The notes beneath the pieces were generated by a model that was given only the letters and a program-made list of their open reading frames with translations, searched no databases and was not told where the DNA came from. 10,323 nucleotides of DNA. Source: Chloroflexi bacterium UBA6019 (GTDB lineage Bacteria > Chloroflexota > Dormibacteria > Dormibacterales > Dormibacteraceae). Where the stretch lies: the NCBI GenBank assembly GCA_002427995.1, contig DIZV01000082.1:1-10323 (forward strand), read 5' to 3'. This document shows positions 1-5,986 of this stretch, in pieces; within the stretch, counting starts at the first letter, position 1, and each line of letters opens with the position of its first letter. A program made the position numbers and the translations under genes.

Positions 1-765
1 TATGGCGCGGTTCAGCTGACAACCGGGGCGGGAAAGATATCTCAGGTACAAAAAGGCGATGCGGTCAACGAAGGGGACACACTGGCGACCGCGGAAAACG
101 CTTCGGCACAAGTCAGGATGGAGGATGGCGGTTTTATCGCCGTGCGTCCGGGTACTTTGCTCAAGTTTGACAGCTTTAAATTCAAAACACCGGACAACAA
201 GGATCAAAGTTTTTTTTCGCTGATTAAAGGTGGGTTCCGCGCCGTCACCGGCTTGATCGGCAAGATCAACAAGGCAAATTACCGAATCACCACGCGGTTT
301 GCGACCCTGGGCATCCGGGGCACCGATCACGAAATTTTAGTGGTCGTGCCGGGCAGTCCGATGGCATTATTGGCGCCGGTCGGAACCTATAACAAGGTGA
401 ATCTGGGCGAGACCACCCTGACTACCAGCAAGGGCACCATCTCCATTTTACCCAACCAGATGGGTTTCGCCGGCGCGGCCGATCAAATGCCGCAATTGCA
501 ACCGCTCAACATCAAGCTCTTCAGCGCAGTGCCGGCTCCGGTCGAGCATGACAAGGGTGGCAAGAAAGATGAAGGAATTCGTGACTATGCGATAGCGGAT
601 AAAGTTTTACAGGGGCAGGGTGGTGCAGTTCCGTTCGGTACCAGCGTAATGCAGGTACAGGGTCTGGCAATGGGTAGCGTGGCGAGTACCAACTTCATAT
701 TACAACCCATCACTGCTACGGTGACAACAACAACTGGTTCGCCGCATACGCCTACTGGACCCTGA
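1..765 (+). CDS. FecR-domain protein, 5' partial, 3' end probably artificial
   Basis: The frame is open from the first base, so the true start lies left of the window; the Met at 118 falls inside the conserved domain and is not the start. The visible product is 254 residues. The N-terminal half has the FecR (PF04773) pattern: a glycine-rich opening strand, 'GDAVNEGDTLAT', then 'AQVRMEDGGFIAVRPGTLLKF', and later 'TTRFATLGIRGTDHEI', typical of FecR domains of periplasmic beta-rich proteins. In proteobacteria such proteins act in cell-surface sensing or occur as standalone exported proteins; which applies here cannot be told. There is no membrane helix in the visible part, and a signal peptide would be off-window. 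Base use is clearly less GC-rich than in every other gene here. From about 717 the frame runs out of phase over a rhodanese gene, so the last 16 or so residues (Thr-rich, Pro-rich) are probably not native. Confidence 0.8.
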   Translation, partial: YGAVQLTTGAGKISQVQKGDAVNEGDTLATAENASAQVRMEDGGFIAVRPGTLLKFDSFKFKTPDNKDQSFFSLIKGGFRAVTGLIGKINKANYRITTRFATLGIRGTDHEILVVVPGSPMALLAPVGTYNKVNLGETTLTTSKGTISILPNQMGFAGAADQMPQLQPLNIKLFSAVPAPVEHDKGGKKDEGIRDYAIADKVLQGQGGAVPFGTSVMQVQGLAMGSVASTNFILQPITATVTTTTGSPHTPTGP

Positions 766-1301
766 AGTACTACGGGCTCGACAACGTCAAGCTCATCAAC
801 GGGGGCCGCGTCAAGCTGGAGGCCGAGGGCCGCCAGTTCACGACCGACGTACCCTCTCACGCGCCGACCAGCTTCAAGTTCAGCGGGGGCGCCAACGAGG
901 CGATCCGTGCCTACCGTGACGACGTCGCGGAACGGATCGGCAAGGCGGGCCTCGTCGATGTCCGCTCCCCGGGCGAGTTCTCGGGCGAGCTGCTCGCCCC
1001 CGAGAACCTGCCCCAGGAAGGTGCCCAGCGAGGTGGCCACATCCCCACGGCGAAGAACATCCCGTGGGCCAAGGCGGTCAAGGAAGACGGGACCTTCAAG
1101 GAGGTCGGCGAGCTGAAGGAGCTCTACGGTGCCCAGGGCATCACGGGCGACCGGGAGACGATCGCCTACTGCCGGATCGGCGAGCGCTCGGCTCACACCT
1201 GGTTCGTGCTGACCGAGCTGCTCGGCTACCCCAACGTGCGCAATTACGACGGCTCCTGGACCGAGTGGGGGTCGCTCATCAAGGCCCCGATCGAGAAGTA
1301 G
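717..1301 (+). pseudogene. sseA: Thiosulfate sulfurtransferase (rhodanese, SseA/CysA2 type), 5' truncated
   Basis: Rhodaneses of this type move a sulfane sulfur from thiosulfate (or mercaptopyruvate) to an acceptor through a cysteine persulfide. The frame is recognisable from 717 as 'YGDNNNWFAAYAYW', the end of the first, inactive rhodanese domain. The second domain follows with 'LVDVRSPGEFSG', 'GHIPTAKNIPW' and the active-site loop 'YCRIGERSAHTWFVL'; the catalytic Cys codon is 1170-1172. The end 'NYDGSWTEWGSLIKAPIEK' is the normal family C-terminus. About 194 residues remain; full family members have about 275-280, so some 85-90 N-terminal residues are missing. Upstream in the same frame there is a stop at 675-677 and no plausible start. 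The catalytic half is intact, so the loss looks recent or is an assembly join. It is followed after 3 bases by the DUF4395 gene, a common partner. Confidence 0.88.
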
Positions 1302-1304
1302 ACA

Positions 1305-1748
1305 GTGGCCGCCTCGATCGTCGACCACAGCGCGCTCAAGGTGAACCAGGCGGGGATCATCGTCACAGTCCTGGTCGCCTTCGCCGGGAGCGCCTTCTCC
1401 CCCTCGTTCGAGCTTCTGATCCCGGCCCTCGCGGTGGTGATGTTGCTCGGCACCTGGCGGCCGGAGCTGGCGCTCTTCAAGCAGGTCTACTTCCGGGTCC
1501 TCAAGCCTCGCGGCACCGTGAAGCCGCGGCCGGTCGAGGACTCTCCCGTCCCGCACAACTTCGCCCAGGGTCTGGGCGGGGTCTTCCTCGTCGTCGCCAC
1601 GGTGCTGCTCCCCCTTCTGCCCGAGCTCGGCTTGGCGGTGGCGCTGCTGGTGGCGGTCCTGGCCTCGGTCAACCTGGCCTTCGGCTACTGCGTCGGCTGC
1701 CAGGTCTACTTCCTGCTCGGCCGGTCGGGGGTGCTGAGGCAGGCATGA
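1305..1748 (+). CDS. DUF4395 family membrane protein
   Basis: The 147-residue product starts at GTG 1305, three bases after the rhodanese stop, and its stop overlaps the next start in an ATGA arrangement, so the three genes are one transcription unit. Two hydrophobic pairs are visible at roughly residues 16-30 / 35-49 and 90-105 / 108-126, giving about four membrane segments. Family hallmarks are 'VNQAGIIV' near the start, the central 'PHNFAQGLGGVFL', and 'GYCVGCQVYFLLG' at the end, with a Cys-x-x-Cys pair (C129, C132) at the close of the last helix. The biochemical role of DUF4395 is not established. Its usual company of rhodanese and thioredoxin-like proteins, plus the CxxC, suggests membrane thiol or persulfide transfer; this is inference. 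Confidence 0.82.
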   Translation: MAASIVDHSALKVNQAGIIVTVLVAFAGSAFSPSFELLIPALAVVMLLGTWRPELALFKQVYFRVLKPRGTVKPRPVEDSPVPHNFAQGLGGVFLVVATVLLPLLPELGLAVALLVAVLASVNLAFGYCVGCQVYFLLGRSGVLRQA

Positions 1749-2158
1749 GTTTTGAGGTTCAAGCCGTCGCCCTCGGTCTCACCGGGTCGGCGGTCGGCCT
1801 TACCGCAATGGCCGCCAGGTTGACCGCCTGGCACGCTCGCCGGCGCGCGGTCGGAGAAGTGGGCACTTCGAAGGCCGGCGAGCACCCTTTCTCCTCGGCG
1901 CCGCACATCCTCTACTTCACGACTGAGCAGTGCTCGACCTGCCGGCTGCTGCAGGAACCGGCCCTGGCCCAGCTCGATGCGCCGGTGAGGACGGTGGATG
2001 CGATCGCCGAAGGCGAGCTGGCCCGCCGGTTCGCGATCTATACCGTCCCCTCCACGGTGGTGATCGGCACCGACGGCACCGCCGCCAACGTCAACTACGG
2101 CTTTGCCGGGACGGAAAAGCTCCGCCGGCAGCTCGCAGCGGCGGGGGATCACAGCTAG
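1745..2158 (+). CDS. Membrane-anchored thioredoxin-like protein
   Basis: The ATG at 1745 overlaps the DUF4395 stop (ATGA), which fixes the start; the open frame extends far upstream but only as a shadow of the preceding genes. The 137-residue product has a hydrophobic N-terminal segment (about residues 6-25), a basic stretch 'ARRRAVG' and then a thioredoxin fold: strand 'HILYFTT', redox motif C63-S-T-C66, and the cis-proline loop 'YTVPSTVVI' (P102). This predicts a thiol-disulfide oxidoreductase held at the membrane. The positive-inside rule does not clearly settle its side. Together with the rhodanese and the CxxC-bearing DUF4395 protein it would form a sulfur-relay or persulfide-reduction module (inference). 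The CSTC active site differs from the classical CGPC, so redox potential and partner are uncertain. Confidence 0.82.
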   Translation: MSFEVQAVALGLTGSAVGLTAMAARLTAWHARRRAVGEVGTSKAGEHPFSSAPHILYFTTEQCSTCRLLQEPALAQLDAPVRTVDAIAEGELARRFAIYTVPSTVVIGTDGTAANVNYGFAGTEKLRRQLAAAGDHS

Positions 2159-2172
2159 CCGACACCGCCGGT

Positions 2173-2178
2173 TATGCT
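2173..2178 (+). promoter_or_regulatory. -10 box TATGCT of a leaderless-type promoter
   Basis: TATGCT matches TANNNT and ends 8 bases before the ATG at 2187, so transcription would begin at or next to the start codon. No Shine-Dalgarno motif precedes the ATG. No convincing -35 box is seen. Confidence 0.5.
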
Positions 2179-2186
2179 CAGCTCGA

Positions 2187-3440
2187 ATGCTGAGGTTGGC
2201 TCCCGCGGCGGTCACCACCCTCCTCCTGATTTCTGCCTGCGCTCAGACGAACGCCGTGAACCCCGGACCGAACCTTACCGTCGGTGCCATCTACCCACTC
2301 TCCGGGCCCCAGGCGAAGGGCGGCCGGGAAGAGCTCGGGGGCGTTCGCGCGGCCCTCGAGCTGGCACAGCAGCAGAGGGTGACGGGTGCCTCGCGGGTCC
2401 GGCTCGAGGTGATCGACGCGCAGACCCCCGACCAGGCGACCGCTGCCGTTGACCGGCTGGTCGACCAGGACCACGTGCGGGTGATCGTCGGCACCTACGG
2501 CAGCACCCTCGCGGTGGCGGCGGCGGCGCGAGCAGACCAGAGACACGTCGTCTACTGGGAGACGGGAGCGGTGGCCGACGACGTGACCAGAGGCAAGACC
2601 TACGTCTTCCGGACAGTGGCGACCGGCAGCACCCTGGGCCGGACGGCGGCCCAGTTCACCGAGCGGGTGCTGCTGCCCAGGCTGGGCCTGGCGGCGCCGG
2701 CGACCCGGGTGGCAATCGTCCACACCAACGACTTCTACGGCCGTTCGGTCGCGGCGGGCGAGGCGGCCGAGGCGGCGTCCGCCGGTATCGGCTCGGTGAC
2801 CTCGATCGAGTACGACCCCCATTCCTACGACCCCGAGACGGTCGTCCAGCAGGTCGCGGCGGCCCGACCCGACTTCCTCTGGGACGTCAGCTACCTGGAC
2901 GACGGCGTCGCGGTCTGGAAAACAGTCCTCGCCGACCACGTCCGGCTGCTGGCGGCGATCGGCACCAGCTCTGCGTTCTGCATGCCCGACTTCCAAAAGC
3001 GGCTGGGCGACCAGGCGGTCGGCGTCTACGCGGCCGACAAGCCCGACGAGGTGGTGGGCGCGGGCGCCCTGACCGGAGCGGCCCGCGCCCTCCTCGGCCA
3101 GGCGATCGCCCGTTTCGCCGCCGACAACCACGGACAGGAGATGGAGATCCCCGGCGTCGCCGGCTTCGTCGGCGGCTGGACGCTCTTCCACGATGTTCTG
3201 CCCCGGGTCACCGGCGCGGCTGGGAGCGACACCATCCGCTCGGCCGCCATGAACGTTGACATCCCACTCGGCGGCGAGATCAACGGGGCCGGGATCAGCT
3301 TCGCCCCTCCCGGCTCGCCCGACGCGGGGCAGAACCGGCGAGCCGCCGCCGTCGTCGGCCAGTGGCAAGCGGGCGGGGTAATGAGGATCGTCTACCCGGA
3401 TGCGTACGCAACCGGGACGATCCTTCCGCTCGCCCCCTGA
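2187..3440 (+). CDS. LivK-type ABC substrate-binding lipoprotein
   Basis: The 417-residue product starts at ATG 2187. This start is chosen because it gives a clean lipoprotein signal: basic start 'MLRLAP', hydrophobic core, lipobox I-S-A-C with the lipidated Cys at residue 18. An in-frame upstream start would add a charged leader and spoil it. The mature part is a type I periplasmic binding fold of the branched-chain amino acid/amide family (Peripla_BP_6): 'LTVGAIYPLSGP' at the first strand, 'VRVIVGTYGSTLAVAAA' and 'VVYWETGAVADDVT' around the ligand pocket, then 'VAIVHTNDFYGRSVA' opening the second lobe. The ligand cannot be named. No permease or ATPase of the Liv type lies beside it, so it is an orphan binding protein that may serve a distant transporter or act as a sensor. 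It follows the thioredoxin gene by 28 bases but has its own probable promoter. Confidence 0.85.
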   Translation: MLRLAPAAVTTLLLISACAQTNAVNPGPNLTVGAIYPLSGPQAKGGREELGGVRAALELAQQQRVTGASRVRLEVIDAQTPDQATAAVDRLVDQDHVRVIVGTYGSTLAVAAAARADQRHVVYWETGAVADDVTRGKTYVFRTVATGSTLGRTAAQFTERVLLPRLGLAAPATRVAIVHTNDFYGRSVAAGEAAEAASAGIGSVTSIEYDPHSYDPETVVQQVAAARPDFLWDVSYLDDGVAVWKTVLADHVRLLAAIGTSSAFCMPDFQKRLGDQAVGVYAADKPDEVVGAGALTGAARALLGQAIARFAADNHGQEMEIPGVAGFVGGWTLFHDVLPRVTGAAGSDTIRSAAMNVDIPLGGEINGAGISFAPPGSPDAGQNRRAAAVVGQWQAGGVMRIVYPDAYATGTILPLAP

Positions 3441-3450
3441 GGGGAAATCG

Positions 3451-3470
3451 CCGGATCTCTCGCCATCCGG
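3451..3470. terminator. Possible bidirectional hairpin between convergent genes
   Basis: CCGGAT (3451-3456) and ATCCGG (3465-3470) form a perfect 6-bp stem with an 8-base loop in the 46-base gap between the binding-protein stop and the end of the minus-strand acetyltransferase. A short CCCC-TGA-GGGG stem (3434-3444) sits just before it. There is no T-tract on either side, so this is at best a weak or factor-assisted terminator. Confidence 0.35.
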
Positions 3471-3486
3471 GCTGGGCCGACGCCGG

Positions 3487-3999
3487 CTAGGCCTTCTTCA
3501 GCGGGCGCTCCATCAGCGTGATGTCGATCCAGACGTTGAACTTGTGGGCGGCCTCGTGGAGGACGCCGACCTCGGTGAAGCCCAACCCTTCGTGGAGCGC
3601 CTTGCCGCCCCGGTTGTCGGCGGCCACCTGGGCCACCATCAACCGATAGCCGAGGTTGGTCGCCTCTTCGATCAGGCGGGTGAGCAATGCTTTGCCGACG
3701 CCGTGGCCCTGGAGCAGCGGGTCGACGTAGACAAGGTCCTCGACGGTCGAGCTCATCCCCCGGCGGATCCAGGGCAGTAATCGGCCCCAGCCGATCACGC
3801 CCTCCTCGCCCTCGGCGACGACGAGCAGGCTCTTGCTGCCGTGCGAGCGCCACCACTCCTCAGCCTCTTCGTGGTCGAGAGGCTCGGCGTCGAGGGTGGC
3901 GAAGGTCTGGTTGACGGCCCAGTTGTAGATGCCCATGATGGCGGCGAGGTCGTCGGCGACGGCCGGCCGGACGGTCAGCTTGGACGTGGCCCCACTCAT
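3487..3999 (-). CDS. GNAT N-acetyltransferase, phosphinothricin-acetyltransferase-like
   Basis: The 170-residue product fits the Pat/Bar/MnaT branch of GNAT acetyltransferases, which transfer acetyl from acetyl-CoA to an amino group of amino-acid-like substrates such as phosphinothricin or methionine sulfone. Visible: the opening 'LTVRPAVADDLAAIMGIYN', strand 4 'VEDLVYVDPLLQ', the acetyl-CoA loop Q97-G-H-G-V-G102, 'ADNRGGKALHEGLGF' and the late 'HKFNVWIDITLMERPL', where this family carries its Trp-x-Asp. The start is placed at ATG 3999 because it gives the normal N-terminus and a TAGCCT box sits 8 bases ahead. Longer in-frame starts run into the divergent epimerase. The physiological substrate is unknown; detoxification of an amino-acid analogue is a family-based guess. 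Confidence 0.85.
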   Translation of the reverse strand: MSGATSKLTVRPAVADDLAAIMGIYNWAVNQTFATLDAEPLDHEEAEEWWRSHGSKSLLVVAEGEEGVIGWGRLLPWIRRGMSSTVEDLVYVDPLLQGHGVGKALLTRLIEEATNLGYRLMVAQVAADNRGGKALHEGLGFTEVGVLHEAAHKFNVWIDITLMERPLKKA

Positions 4000-4007
4000 G
4001 GAAGGTA

Positions 4008-4013
4008 AGGCTA
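4008..4013 (-). promoter_or_regulatory. -10 box TAGCCT of a leaderless-type promoter
   Basis: On the minus strand TAGCCT ends 8 bases before the acetyltransferase ATG (3999), the same spacing as at 2173. A GGAGG lies further upstream, about 16 bases from the ATG, too far to act as its ribosome binding site. Confidence 0.5.
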
Positions 4014-4054
4014 TTCCTCCGCGGTGCCGGCCGCCGTGGTCGAAACTGGATGGG

Positions 4055-4939
4055 ATGGAGTCCTGGCCCTCGGGTGAGCAGCACGAGATCGTCTTCGGTG
4101 ACCAGCGCGCGGTGGTGACCGAGGTCGGTGCCACCCTTCGCGAATACCGGGTCGGGGACCGGCCGATCCTCGACGGGTTCGCCGCCGGCGAGGTCTGCAG
4201 CGGCGCCCGCGGGCAGGTACTGCTGCCCTGGCCGAACCGGATCCGTGGCGGGGCCTACGAATTCGGCGGCCGCCGCGAGCAGCTGCCGCTCAGCGAGCCC
4301 GACCGCCACAACGCCAGCCATGGCCTCGTCCGCTGGTCGGCCTGGCGCCCGCTCGAGCGAACCCGAGGGCGAATCCGGCTCGGCCTCACCCTTCATCCCC
4401 AGCCCGGCTACCCCTTCCTGCTCGAGCTCACGGTCGACTACGCGCTCGGCGCCGAGGGACTTCGGATGTCCTGCTCAGCGAGGAACCGAGGCGTTGAGGC
4501 GGCGCCGTTCGGCGCCGGCAGCCATCCCTACCTCAAGCCCCGCAGTGCACTCGACGAAGCCCTGCTCCGAATTCCTGCGCGAAGCTACCTCGAGGTCGAC
4601 GAGCAGCTCATCCCGACTGGCCGGCGGTTGGCGGTGGAGGGGACGGTCTACGACTTCCGGCGTCCGAGGCCGGTGGGAGCGACGGTTCTCGACACCTGCT
4701 ACACGGATCTCGATGAGTCGGTGCTGGAGTTCGACGGCCTCCGTCTCAAGTGGGACGCCGGCCATTCCTTCCTCCAGGTCTTCAGCGGCGACACACTGGG
4801 CGCCGCCCGGCGCCGGCAGGGTCTCGCGGCTGAGCCGATGAGCTGCCCGGCGAACGCCTTCAACTCCGGTGAAGGCCTGATCGTCCTCGAGCCCGACGGC
4901 CGTTGGTCAGGCGGCTGGGGCCTGAGCCGGGGAGCCTAG
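4055..4939 (+). CDS. galM: Aldose 1-epimerase (mutarotase) family protein
   Basis: The 294-residue product belongs to the galactose-mutarotase superfamily, cytosolic enzymes that interconvert alpha and beta anomers of aldoses. Landmarks in order: 'VTEVGATLREY', 'LLPWPNRIRGGAYEFGG' carrying the substrate-binding Asn-Arg, 'HNASHGLVRW' with the first conserved His, 'GAGSHPYLK' with the catalytic acid His, and near the end 'AAEPMSCPANAFNSG', whose Glu fits the catalytic base. The start at ATG 4055 gives the ordinary N-terminus; in-frame codons further upstream lie in the divergent acetyltransferase. A box-like GAAACT ends 7 bases before the ATG, a weaker version of the leaderless pattern seen at neighbours. 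No sugar-catabolic genes are adjacent, so the sugar is unknown, and a hexose-6-phosphate epimerase-like role is not excluded. Confidence 0.87.
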   Translation: MESWPSGEQHEIVFGDQRAVVTEVGATLREYRVGDRPILDGFAAGEVCSGARGQVLLPWPNRIRGGAYEFGGRREQLPLSEPDRHNASHGLVRWSAWRPLERTRGRIRLGLTLHPQPGYPFLLELTVDYALGAEGLRMSCSARNRGVEAAPFGAGSHPYLKPRSALDEALLRIPARSYLEVDEQLIPTGRRLAVEGTVYDFRRPRPVGATVLDTCYTDLDESVLEFDGLRLKWDAGHSFLQVFSGDTLGAARRRQGLAAEPMSCPANAFNSGEGLIVLEPDGRWSGGWGLSRGA

Positions 4940-4952
4940 GCCTTCGCTCACC

Positions 4953-4958
4953 TACGCT
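4953..4958 (+). promoter_or_regulatory. -10 box TACGCT of a leaderless-type promoter
   Basis: TACGCT ends 6 bases before the GTG start at 4965, in the 25-base gap after the epimerase stop. It matches TANNNT, and no ribosome binding site is visible before the GTG. Confidence 0.45.
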
Positions 4959-4964
4959 TCTGAC

Positions 4965-5717
4965 GTGGAGAAGGACCTCGCCGCCGATCGTCAACAGCTC
5001 CGAAGACTCATAAATGGCTTTCAGACCTCGCAGGTACTCCATGCGCTGACGGTGCTGGGGATCCCTGACCAGCTCGGCGGAGGACGGCGCAGCGCTGCCG
5101 CCCTCGCGGAGGCGACCGGTTGCAACCCGCCGGCGCTGTACCGGCTGCTCCGGGCCTCGGCAGCCCTCGGGGTCCTCGACGAGGACCAATCGCAGGGCTT
5201 TGCCCTCACCCCGCTCGGCGAGGGGCTCCGCTCCGACGCCGCGGGTTCGCTGGCGGGATGGGTGGAGCTGATCGGCACCCCCAACTTCTGGCAGAACTGG
5301 GGGCAGCTGGTTGACAGCGTGCGGACCGGCGAAACCGGCTGGCGGCTGCGCCACGGCGTTGACGCCTGGACGTACCGGTCCCAACATCCCGAGGACGGAA
5401 GGGTGTTCGACCGCGCCATGGTCAGCATGACCGGCACCCATGTCGAGGCCCTGGTGCGCAGCTACGACTTCGCGCCCTTCCGGACGATCGTCGACGTTGG
5501 CGGCGGCCGAGGCGCCCTGCTGGCACACATCCTCCGCGACAACCCCGGGTCTCGGGGCGTTCTGTTCGACCAACCCCATGTGGTCGAGACGGCGGCTGCG
5601 CTGCTCGCCGAGCAGGGGGTGGATGACAGGTGCCGGGTGGAAGCCGGCAGCTTCTTCGAATCGGTGCCGGGAGGCGGCGACGCCTATCTCCTCAAGTCGG
5701 TGATCCACGACTGGTAG
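4965..5717 (+). CDS. SAM-dependent O-methyltransferase (COMT-like), cut by in-frame TAG
   Basis: This is the 250-residue portion before the in-frame TAG at 5715-5717 of what is normally a protein of about 338 residues. It matches plant COMT/bacterial small-molecule O-methyltransferases (Methyltransf_2 with an N-terminal dimerisation domain), which methylate hydroxyls on phenolic or polyketide-like substrates. Residues about 10-90 form the winged-helix dimerisation domain ('LLRASAALGVLDE', 'FALTPLGEGL'). The SAM site motif I is 'IVDVGGGRGALLAHIL' (about 175-190), the acidic 'LFDQPHVV' follows, and 'GGGDAYLLKSVIHDW' ends with the family's catalytic His (H248). The stop falls two residues after that His, so the product would lack the end of the Rossmann core and is unlikely to be active unless TAG is read through. 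It starts at GTG 4965, 25 bases after galM. Confidence 0.8.
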   Translation: MEKDLAADRQQLRRLINGFQTSQVLHALTVLGIPDQLGGGRRSAAALAEATGCNPPALYRLLRASAALGVLDEDQSQGFALTPLGEGLRSDAAGSLAGWVELIGTPNFWQNWGQLVDSVRTGETGWRLRHGVDAWTYRSQHPEDGRVFDRAMVSMTGTHVEALVRSYDFAPFRTIVDVGGGRGALLAHILRDNPGSRGVLFDQPHVVETAAALLAEQGVDDRCRVEAGSFFESVPGGGDAYLLKSVIHDW

Positions 5718-5981
5718 GACCCTGAGGCGCGCCGGATCCTGGAGACGTGCCGGGAGGCGACAGCCCCCGAAGCGCTGCTGCTGGTCATCGAGAACGTCCT
5801 CGATCCACCCAACCAGGGTCCGGAGACCAAGCTCGGCGACATCAACATGCTGGTCGGCCCGGGAGGCCAGGAGCGGACGGCCGAGGAGTTCGCCGCCCTC
5901 CTGGCGAGTGCCGGGTTCACGCTCCGGCGGGTGGTGCGGACCACCTCCCTCCACTGCGTTCTGGAGGCAGCTCCCGCCTGA
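5718..5981 (+). pseudogene. C-terminal remainder of the O-methyltransferase, after the TAG
   Basis: The same frame continues without any further stop for 87 codons to TGA 5979-5981. It reads as the expected rest of the methyltransferase: 'DPEARRILETCREA', 'LLLVIENVLDPP', 'KLGDINMLVGPGGQERT', 'EEFAALLASAGFTLRRV', then a closing strand. These are the conserved C-terminal motifs of the family, with no sign of decay or frameshift. Reading through the TAG would give one 338-residue protein of normal length. No start codon with a ribosome site is seen here, so it is probably not made separately. Confidence 0.75.
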
Positions 5982-5986
5982 CCGGT

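Noticed and set aside
1..1301. A natural FecR-rhodanese fusion gene
   Set aside because: The two coding stretches are in different frames, and the FecR frame stops at 763-765 while the rhodanese frame has a stop at 675-677.
585..1556. Long open frame on the minus strand opposite the rhodanese and DUF4395 genes
   Set aside because: It has no recognisable motifs, is rich in Arg/Gly/Asp/Val as expected of high-GC antisense frames, and lies opposite well-supported genes.
1064..1744. Upstream extension of the thioredoxin-like frame
   Set aside because: It reads across the rhodanese and DUF4395 genes in a wrong frame; the ATGA overlap at 1745 gives a normal start.
2178..3368. 396-codon open frame on the minus strand opposite the binding protein
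   Set aside because: Low-complexity Gly/Arg/Asp/Val translation with no family motif, opposite a clear lipoprotein gene.
5715..5717. Pyrrolysine-type recoding of the TAG
   Set aside because: Pyrrolysine is known from methylamine methyltransferases, a different family. Several other genes here use TAG as a normal stop, and no PYLIS-like structure or pyl gene is seen.
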